From contig NZ_LMRW01000027.1 of NCBI RefSeq assembly GCF_001428255.1, positions 1-64,000 on the forward strand: a stretch of DNA of 64,000 nucleotides, in the 5' to 3' direction. How positions within the stretch are numbered: position 1 is the stretch's first letter; every line of letters starts with the position of its first letter. This document shows positions 58,201-64,000 of the stretch, piece after piece. The notes beneath the pieces were generated by a model. That model saw only the letters and a list, made by a program, of their open reading frames with translations, did not search any database and was not told the origin of the DNA. Source of the stretch: Agromyces sp. Soil535. Its GTDB lineage: Bacteria > Actinomycetota > Actinomycetes > Actinomycetales > Microbacteriaceae. Position numbers and translations under genes: made by a program.

Positions 58201-59003
58201 CGCAGCTGCACCAGCTCCGCGGCCGCGTCGGCCGCGGTCGCGAGCGCGCCTACGCGTACTTCCTCTGGGATCCGCAGAAGCCGCTCTCCGAGACGGCGCA
58301 CGACCGGCTGTCGACCATCGCGGCGAACAACGAGCTCGGCAGCGGCATGCAGGTCGCCCTGAAGGACCTCGAGATCCGTGGCGCCGGCAACCTGCTCGGC
58401 GCCGAGCAGGCCGGGCACATCGCGGGCGTGGGCTTCGACCTCTACCTGCGCATGATCGGTGAGGCCGTGTCGGCGTTCCGGGGCGACGTGGCCGACGGGC
58501 AGACCGAGCTGCGGCTCGAGCTGCCGGTCGACGCGCACATCCCCGAGGACTACGTCGACTCCGAGCGGCTGCGCCTCGAGGCCTACCAGAAGCTCTCCGC
58601 GGCGAGCGGACCGGCCGCGAAGGAGGGGCAGATCGACGCCGTCCTCGACGAGCTCGTCGACCGCTACGGCGCGCCGCCCGACGCCGTGAAGCACCTCGTC
58701 GCGATCTCGCGGCTCCGCCGCCGGGCGCAGCTCGCGGGCCTCTCCGACGTCATCGCCACCGGCTCCAAGCTGCGCATCGCACCCGCGAACATCCCCGACT
58801 CGCGCCGCGTGCGGCTCGAGCGGCTCTACCCGGGCGCCAGGCACTTCGCCCAGAACGACGTCATCCTCGTGCCGTTCCCCACGCCCGGCGGCGAGCTGCC
58901 CGACGACGCCGATCTCATCGATTGGGTGTCGAAGCTCGTCACGGCGATCTTCCCGGTGCCGGATGCCGCAGTCGAGGCATCCGAGGCATCCGCCACCGCC
59001 TGA
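55281..59003 (+). CDS. mfd: Transcription-repair coupling factor
   Basis: A 1240-residue SF2 translocase that removes stalled RNA polymerase and recruits UvrA. The UvrB-like N-terminus has [23 protein letters not shown]; the RNA polymerase-interacting domain starts at [19 protein letters not shown]; Walker [13 protein letters not shown] is near residue 707 and [12 protein letters not shown] near 809; a C-terminal D7 domain follows. About 20 extra residues ([19 protein letters not shown]) are inserted in the RID loop after VQREV. GTG start is supported by TAGACT 6 nt upstream. Confidence 0.97.
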   Translation: [1240 protein letters not shown]

Positions 59004-59027
59004 CGGGAGCGACGATGAGCCGACGAC

Positions 59028-60530
59028 TCAGATGAGCAACGCGACCGTGACCAATCCGGTCGTCGTCATGGTGACCGTGTAGGGCAGGGCCATCCACAGC
59101 ATCCGGCCGAACCCCAGCCGGATGAGTGGTGCCAGCGCTGACGTGAGCAGGAACAGGAAGGCGGCCTGGCCGTTCGGGGTCGCAACACTCGGGATGTTCG
59201 TGCCCGCGTTCACGACGATCGCGAGCGACTCGAACTGCTCATGCGTGATCGAACCGGCGTCGAAGGCCTGAGCGATCTCCGTGATGTAGACGGTCGCGAC
59301 GAAGACGTTGTCGGTCACGGCCGAGAGCGCACCCGCCGCGACGAACAGCATGGCCCCCTGCTGTGGTCCGTCTTGAGCGAGCACGAAGTCGATCACGGGC
59401 GTGAACAGTCCCTGATCATCGATGACGGCGACGATGGCGAAGAACGTCACGAGCAGCGCGGTGAACGGCAGCGCCTCCTGGAAGGCGCGCCCGAGCGAGG
59501 GTTCGTTCGTGACGCCGTTGAACGCGGTCGCAACGACGATCACCATGAGGCCGACCAGTCCGACCTCCGCGAGTTGGAACGCAAGCGAGACGACGAGCAG
59601 GACCGCGGTGATCGCCTGGATCGTGAGTCTGGCCTTCTGGCGGGGCCCCCTTCGGGCCGCCTCCCGGCGCTCCCACCGCTCCATCACCTCGCGCACCGAC
59701 GGGGGAAGCTCCACGCCGTAGCCGAACCAGCGGGTCTTCTCGACCAGGACCGTGGTGAGCAGCCCGACGATGAGCAGCGGGAGCGAAACCGGCAGCATGC
59801 GCACGAGGAACTCGACGAAGCCCCATCCGACGAGTTGGCCGATGAGGAGGTTCTGGGGCTCGCCCACGATCGTGACGAGTCCACCCAGAGCCGTCCCGAC
59901 CGCTGCGTGCATCATGATGTTGCGCAGGAAGCCGCGGAAGCGATCCAGATCGCCCTTCATCGGGTCGTTCACCAGCTCGTCGTCGGCATGATCATGCTCG
60001 TCGTCGAAGCCGCGATCCGAGGCGAAACGGTGGTAGACCGCGTAGAGCCCGGTCGCCACCGCGATGATGACGGCGACCACGGTGAGCGCGTTGAGGAAGG
60101 CTGAGAGCAACGCCGTCGCGCCGACGAAGGTGAGCGAGAGCATGAGCTTCGAGCGCACGGCGACCAGCAGCTTCGTGAACACCACCAGCAGCACGTCCCG
60201 CAAGAAGTAGATGCCCGCGACCATGAAGATCAGCAGCAGGATGACGGAGAAGTTCGCCGCGGTCTCGTCGTACACGCTCTCGGCGCTGGTCATGCCGATG
60301 ATGACCCCCTCGATCGCGATGAGGCCCCCGGGCTGGAGCGGGTAGCACTTCAGCGCCATGACCAGGGTGAAGATGAACTCCGCCACGAACACCCACCCGG
60401 TGATGAAGGGACCGGATGCGAGGAGCACGAACGGATTCAGCACCAGGAACGCGACGATCGTCGCCTTGTACCAATCGGGGGCCTCGCCGAGGAAGTTGCG
60501 CGTCACCGCTCTCAGGAACTCGCGAACCAT
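59028..60530 (-). CDS. nhaB: Na+/H+ antiporter NhaB
   Basis: A 500-residue membrane protein with about twelve helices. [41 protein letters not shown]-like segment near residue 64, [16 protein letters not shown] and [15 protein letters not shown] are typical of NhaB. It exchanges Na+ for H+. The start 60530 has GGAGGAGGT upstream at good spacing. It follows nhaA by 55 bp in the same direction. Confidence 0.92.
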   Translation of the reverse strand: MVREFLRAVTRNFLGEAPDWYKATIVAFLVLNPFVLLASGPFITGWVFVAEFIFTLVMALKCYPLQPGGLIAIEGVIIGMTSAESVYDETAANFSVILLLIFMVAGIYFLRDVLLVVFTKLLVAVRSKLMLSLTFVGATALLSAFLNALTVVAVIIAVATGLYAVYHRFASDRGFDDEHDHADDELVNDPMKGDLDRFRGFLRNIMMHAAVGTALGGLVTIVGEPQNLLIGQLVGWGFVEFLVRMLPVSLPLLIVGLLTTVLVEKTRWFGYGVELPPSVREVMERWERREAARRGPRQKARLTIQAITAVLLVVSLAFQLAEVGLVGLMVIVVATAFNGVTNEPSLGRAFQEALPFTALLVTFFAIVAVIDDQGLFTPVIDFVLAQDGPQQGAMLFVAAGALSAVTDNVFVATVYITEIAQAFDAGSITHEQFESLAIVVNAGTNIPSVATPNGQAAFLFLLTSALAPLIRLGFGRMLWMALPYTVTMTTTGLVTVALLI

Positions 60531-60585
60531 GCGCGTACCTCCTCCGTATCCGTCTGTTGTCCGGTCGTGTCGTCGCCGGGGGGCC

Positions 60586-61785
60586 TCAATGCGCGAATGG
60601 GCCCCCCACGCCGGCATGCTCGCCGCGGCGGCGGTATCGCCGTGACTGCAGATTGACGGCGACGCTGGAGAGGACGATCGCCACGCCGGAGCCGAGGAGC
60701 ACCGCGAGCGTTCCCTCGTCGGCGACCCCGGGCCGACCGGCGAACGCGAGCTCGTTCATGAGGAGCGAAACGGTGAAGCCGATGCCGCCGAGCGCGCCCA
60801 CGATGGCGAGGTCGCTGAGACGGAGCGGCGTGCCGCTCTTCGGTCGCGCCACGAACCCACCGAGGGCGCCCACGACCGTGATGCCGATGAACTTGCCGAC
60901 GGGCAGGCCGATGAGGATGCCCCAGAATGCAGGATCGAGGGCGCTCGGGCTCACCCGCGGCACCACGACCATCGCCGCCGAGAATGCGAACAGCGGGAGG
61001 ATGACGCCGTTCGACCACGGCTCGAGCGCGTGCGCCGAGCGACCGCCGGGTCGCCTGGCCATCACGAGGCCGAGCGCGACGCCTGCGACCGTCGCGTGCA
61101 CGCCCGACCGGTACACGAAGTACCAGGCGAGCACGGCGAGCACCGTGAGCACGACGATGATGGGCCAATGCGGCCGGCGCGACAGGATCCAGGGCGACCG
61201 GGGCTTCATCAGGCGACTGAATGCACCGAACAGCGCGATCGCCATGGTGGCGAACCCGAGCGAGGCGAAGTCGACGTCGCTGGTGAAGAAGAACGCGATG
61301 ATGAGGATCGCGATGAGGTCGTCGAGCACTGCGAGGGCCAGCAGGAACACGCGCACGCGCGTCGGGAGGAATGTGCCGAAGATCGCGAGCACGCCCAGCG
61401 CGAAGGCGATGTCCGTCGCGGTGGGGATCGGCCAGCCGTCGACCGTGTCGGTGCCCGCGGTGAACGCCACGAAGATCACGGCCGGAACGACGACGCCGCC
61501 CACGGCGGCGATCGCGGGCGCCATGGCCTTCGAGGGACTGTTGAGCTCGCCGATCACGAGCTCGCGCTTGAGCTCGACCGCCACGATGAAGAAGAAGATC
61601 GCGAGCAGTCCGTCGCTGATCCAGTGGCCGGCCGAGAGGTCGAGACCGATCCAGGTCAGGTCGAGGTGTTCGTCCTTGAGCTCGATGAGCCGGGGTCCGA
61701 ACGGGAGGTTGGCGATCACGAGGCCGAGCACCGCGGCGATGAGCAGGAGGGCGGCCGACATACGCTCGGAGCGGAGGAAGTTCAT
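60586..61785 (-). CDS. nhaA: Na+/H+ antiporter NhaA
   Basis: A 399-residue antiporter with the NhaA hallmarks: [35 protein letters not shown] (with the discontinuous helix Thr and Asp), and [15 protein letters not shown] with the paired aspartates that bind Na+ or H+. Start 61785 is supported by CAGGAG; a longer frame would add 44 non-conserved residues. NhaA and NhaB next to each other make a dedicated sodium or pH homeostasis operon. Confidence 0.95.
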   Translation of the reverse strand: MNFLRSERMSAALLLIAAVLGLVIANLPFGPRLIELKDEHLDLTWIGLDLSAGHWISDGLLAIFFFIVAVELKRELVIGELNSPSKAMAPAIAAVGGVVVPAVIFVAFTAGTDTVDGWPIPTATDIAFALGVLAIFGTFLPTRVRVFLLALAVLDDLIAILIIAFFFTSDVDFASLGFATMAIALFGAFSRLMKPRSPWILSRRPHWPIIVVLTVLAVLAWYFVYRSGVHATVAGVALGLVMARRPGGRSAHALEPWSNGVILPLFAFSAAMVVVPRVSPSALDPAFWGILIGLPVGKFIGITVVGALGGFVARPKSGTPLRLSDLAIVGALGGIGFTVSLLMNELAFAGRPGVADEGTLAVLLGSGVAIVLSSVAVNLQSRRYRRRGEHAGVGGPFAH

Positions 61786-61880
61786 GAGACTCCTGTTCGG
61801 CGGCGCCCGTCGATGGCGGTGCGGCGTGGGCAACGACGGCGGTCTCCCGCCGGCCGACCAGTCTTCCCGGCGCTCCGCCT

Positions 61881-61893
61881 CCGATACTATCGG
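61881..61893. promoter_or_regulatory. Palindrome CCGATA-C-TATCGG between nhaA and mazG
   Basis: A perfect 6-1-6 inverted repeat lies 96 bp before the nhaA start and 83 bp before the mazG start. On the minus strand it includes GATAGT, a possible -10 for nhaA. It could be a repressor site for nhaAB. mazG has its own -10 candidate TAGCAT at 61935-61940. Confidence 0.45.
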
Positions 61894-61975
61894 GCGGCTC
61901 CCGACCCTCGCGGGCATCCCACGACCGAGCGTTTAGCATGGCTGCGAGGGCGCGTCCGCCCGGAGGGGAGCGATC

Positions 61976-62713
61976 GTGGGAGACATCCGACACGGGAACA
62001 CGACGGAGTCCACCCCGCCCGAGACCAGGCGGCTCGACGAGCTGATCGAGACCGTCGCATTGCTCCGCGCCCCCGGCGGATGCCCCTGGGACGCCGACCA
62101 GACGCACGCCTCGCTCGTGCAGTACCTCGTCGAGGAGAGCTGGGAGCTCATCGACGCGATCGAGTCGGGCGACCGCGACGAGATGATCGAGGAGCTCGGC
62201 GACGTGCTCTACCAGGTGCTGTTCCACGCCGACATCGCCGCCCACACCCCCGGTGAGGACTTCGACATCCAGGATGTCGCGGCGCACATGACGGCGAAGA
62301 TGGTGTCGCGGCATCCGCACGTCTTCGGCGGCGACCGCACGGCCGAGACGGCCGACGACGTCGTCTCGTTCTGGGATGAGCTGAAGGCCGACGAGAAGCC
62401 GCACCGCACCAGCGTGCTCGACGGGATCCCGCGGGGCATGCCCGCGCTCGCGCTGGCGCAGAAGGTGCTCGGCAAGGCCGAGAAGGTCGGCGTGGGAGCC
62501 GCGTCCGCGCCGCGGACGAACGCGTCCGCGTCGACGGTGACGGATGCCGCTGCGTCGCCCGCGCCCGCCACGGAGGAGGAGCTCGGCCGCGCGCTGCTCG
62601 CGCTCGTGGCATCCGCTCGCTCGCAGGGACTCGACGCGGAGCGGGCCCTGCGCCACGCGGTGCGAGGACTCGAGGACGACGTGCGCGCCGCGGAGCGGGG
62701 TTCCGGGGAGTAG
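61976..62713 (+). CDS. mazG: Nucleoside triphosphate pyrophosphohydrolase MazG
   Basis: A 245-residue protein. The N-terminal MazG domain has LRAPGGCPWDADQTHASLVQYLVEESWELIDAI and EELGDVLYQVLFHA, giving the metal-binding ExxE and ExxD pattern. After GDRT and the linker ADEKPHRTSVLDGIPRGMPALALAQK only a degenerate second half with an Ala-rich insert remains. It hydrolyses non-canonical and other NTPs. GTG at 61976 follows GGAGGGGAG. Confidence 0.93.
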   Translation: MGDIRHGNTTESTPPETRRLDELIETVALLRAPGGCPWDADQTHASLVQYLVEESWELIDAIESGDRDEMIEELGDVLYQVLFHADIAAHTPGEDFDIQDVAAHMTAKMVSRHPHVFGGDRTAETADDVVSFWDELKADEKPHRTSVLDGIPRGMPALALAQKVLGKAEKVGVGAASAPRTNASASTVTDAAASPAPATEEELGRALLALVASARSQGLDAERALRHAVRGLEDDVRAAERGSGE

Positions 62714-62835
62714 CCCGAGTCGGCCGTCAGGCCACTCGGCTCCCGGTCGGCAGGCGCGCGCCGCCCACTGAGGGGTCGCGCGCGACCGCGGGGGCAGCGT
62801 ACGGTCGGGGCAGGGTCATCGACGAGGAGGGGTCC

Positions 62836-63279
62836 ATGGGCATCGAGGAGGAACGGCTCGCCGAGTTCTTCGACGCGTATGCCGCTGCGCTCCGCGAGTT
62901 CGACGCCGACGCCACCGCGCAGCTCTGGGGCCTGCCGGGCATGATCGTGACCGACGACTTCGCCGGCGCGCTCGAGAGCCGGGCCGACATGGCCGCGGGA
63001 CTCGCGTCGTCGTATCCGGTCTACCGCATGCTCGGGCTCGAGTCGGCACTGCCGGAGATCCGTGCGGTGAGCGCCCTCACCGACCGCATCGCGACGGTAC
63101 GGGTGCGCTGGAGCTATCTCGACGCCGATGACGACCTCATCGTCACCACCGATTACGAGTACCTCGTGCGCGACGACGCCGACGGGTTGCACGTCTACCT
63201 CGCCGTGGGCATCGACGAGGCCGAGGCGCTCCAGCGGGCGGCGCGCATCCGCGGCGTCGACCTCGACCTGTTCGGCTGA
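62836..63279 (+). CDS. NTF2/SnoaL-like protein of unknown function
   Basis: A 147-residue protein beginning EEERLAEFFDAYAAALREFDADATAQLWGLPGMIVTDDFAGAL, which looks like a cone-shaped NTF2-like fold with a pocket; RVRWSYLDADDDLIVTTDYEYLVR gives the later strands. No catalytic residues can be assigned. ATG has GAGGAGGGG upstream and TACGGT (62800-62805) is a possible -10. It lies between mazG and hisS. Confidence 0.78.
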   Translation: MGIEEERLAEFFDAYAAALREFDADATAQLWGLPGMIVTDDFAGALESRADMAAGLASSYPVYRMLGLESALPEIRAVSALTDRIATVRVRWSYLDADDDLIVTTDYEYLVRDDADGLHVYLAVGIDEAEALQRAARIRGVDLDLFG

Positions 63280-63341
63280 GGCGTGCGCGTGCGCGCGGCG
63301 CACGCGCAGGTGCGCCCGCGCGTGCTGGAAGAATGGTCGGC

Positions 63342-64000
63342 ATGGCCGCATCCGTCACCCCTCCGCGCGGCATGCGCGACTTCCTGCCCGCCGAGAAGGC
63401 CCGGCGCGAGCACGCGCTCGGCGTGATCCGCGGCGTCTACGCGGCGCACGGCTTCGACGAGATCGAGACGCCCGTGATGGAGGACTCGTCCCGCCTGCAC
63501 GCCGGCCTCGGCGGCGACAACGAGAAGCTCGCGTTCGCGGTGATGAAGCGCGGCCTGACCGCCGACGACCTTGCGGCGGCCGCGGCATCCGGCGACGCCC
63601 TCTCACTCGCCGACCTCGGCCTGCGCTACGACCTCACCGTGCCGCTCGCACGGTTCTACGCCACGCACCGCGCGGCGCTGCCGCCCGTGTTCCGCGCCAT
63701 CCAGATCGCGCCCGTCTGGCGGGCCGAGCGCCCGCAGAAGGGTCGCTACCGCCAGTTCGTGCAGTGCGACATCGACATCATCGGCGAGGCCGGCCCGCTC
63801 GCCGAGCTCGAACTGCTCACCGCCACGGTAGCGACGCTCGATGCGCTCGGCCTCGGCGGCTGCACGATCCGCCTGAACGACCGGCGCATCCTCGCGCGCA
63901 TCCTCGGTTCGTGGGGCGTGCCGGCCGAGCTGCGGGAGCGCGCTCTCATCACGATCGACAAGCTCGACAAGATCGGCACCGGGGGAGTGGCGGCCGAGCT
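63342..64000 (+). CDS. hisS: Histidyl-tRNA synthetase, N-terminal part (cut by window end)
   Basis: The first 219 residues of a class II synthetase: PPRGMRDFLPAEKARREHALGVIRGVYAAHGFDEIETPVMED, motif 1 region, LGLRYDLTVPLARFYA and motif 2 FRAIQIAPVWRAERPQKGRYRQFVQCDIDIIG. The remainder, with motif 3 and the anticodon-binding domain, lies beyond base 64000. A short insert (LTADDLAAAAASGDAL) precedes motif 2. The start ATG at 63342 agrees with the family N-terminus. Confidence 0.96.
   Translation, partial: MAASVTPPRGMRDFLPAEKARREHALGVIRGVYAAHGFDEIETPVMEDSSRLHAGLGGDNEKLAFAVMKRGLTADDLAAAAASGDALSLADLGLRYDLTVPLARFYATHRAALPPVFRAIQIAPVWRAERPQKGRYRQFVQCDIDIIGEAGPLAELELLTATVATLDALGLGGCTIRLNDRRILARILGSWGVPAELRERALITIDKLDKIGTGGVAAE

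Noticed and set aside
1-64000. CRISPR arrays, restriction-modification, toxin-antitoxin or prophage modules.
   Set aside because: No spaced identical repeats and no recognisable genes of such systems were seen on either strand.

Overview
The window is chromosomal DNA of a high-GC actinobacterium. The best fit is the family Microbacteriaceae (Agromyces/Microbacterium-like). Reasons: the gene set and order (pmt/rsmI/metG/tatD/rsmA/ispE/ABC-F, then tRNA-Gln/glmU/prs, then rplY/pth/mfd/mazG/hisS), the many leaderless genes with a TANNNT box 6-7 nt before the start codon, and a heavily repeated GGATGCCGC/GCGGCATCC word. I see no phage, transposase, integrase, CRISPR array or plasmid gene. No gene-free stretch exceeds about 220 bases.

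Layout. 1-180: 3' part of a 5S rRNA gene with a 41-bp internal tandem duplication (probably an assembly edge effect) and a strong terminator. 0.25-12.1 kb: mixed metabolic and unknown genes (YyaL, DUF3054-pnuC, a small hydrolase behind 21-bp iterated TGACG repeats, an N5-glutamine-type methyltransferase, a J-domain/NERD-like protein, M18 aminopeptidase, two rhodaneses, serine deaminase). 12.2-21.2 kb is the most distinctive part: two closely related DrrAB-type ABC exporter pairs flank an AfsR-like SARP regulator gene and a divergent operon of a small HTH protein plus a free-standing Clp N-domain protein. The first exporter pair has three 11-bp-phased GTGAG repeats before it, the layout known for SARP boxes. 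The second operon starts at a leaderless promoter covered by two inverted-repeat operators. 21.2-29.5 kb: metY with a CoA-binding partner, an isochorismatase-like hydrolase, a guanidine-III riboswitch before an SMR exporter, LtrA, and a five-gene membrane/XRE/dehydrogenase operon behind TTGACAT repeats. 29.5-42.1 kb: YeiH, an alpha/beta hydrolase, protein O-mannosyltransferase, and the conserved rsmI to ABC-F run. 42.2-50.6 kb: an ArsR-SRPBCC-MarR operon, tRNA-Gln(TTG), glmU-prs-acyl-CoA ligase, and a divergent SDR/XRE pair. 50.6-64 kb: gnd and gntK back to back, rplY with a long leader, pth, an RNase HI with a C-terminal extension, mfd, nhaA-nhaB, mazG, and hisS cut by the window end.

How the parts fit: much of the window is housekeeping (translation accuracy, cell-wall precursor UDP-GlcNAc, PRPP, isoprenoids, transcription-coupled repair, pentose phosphate entry). 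The accessory layer is mainly small-molecule export under dedicated sensors: DrrAB twice, guanidinium exporter, and possibly YeiH and the Na+/H+ antiporters. My main candidate for something undescribed is the 13.3-21.2 kb locus, where a Clp N-domain protein is coupled to a DNA-binding partner and an antibiotic-type exporter. A testable idea is that it senses compounds that bind ClpC-type N-domains.
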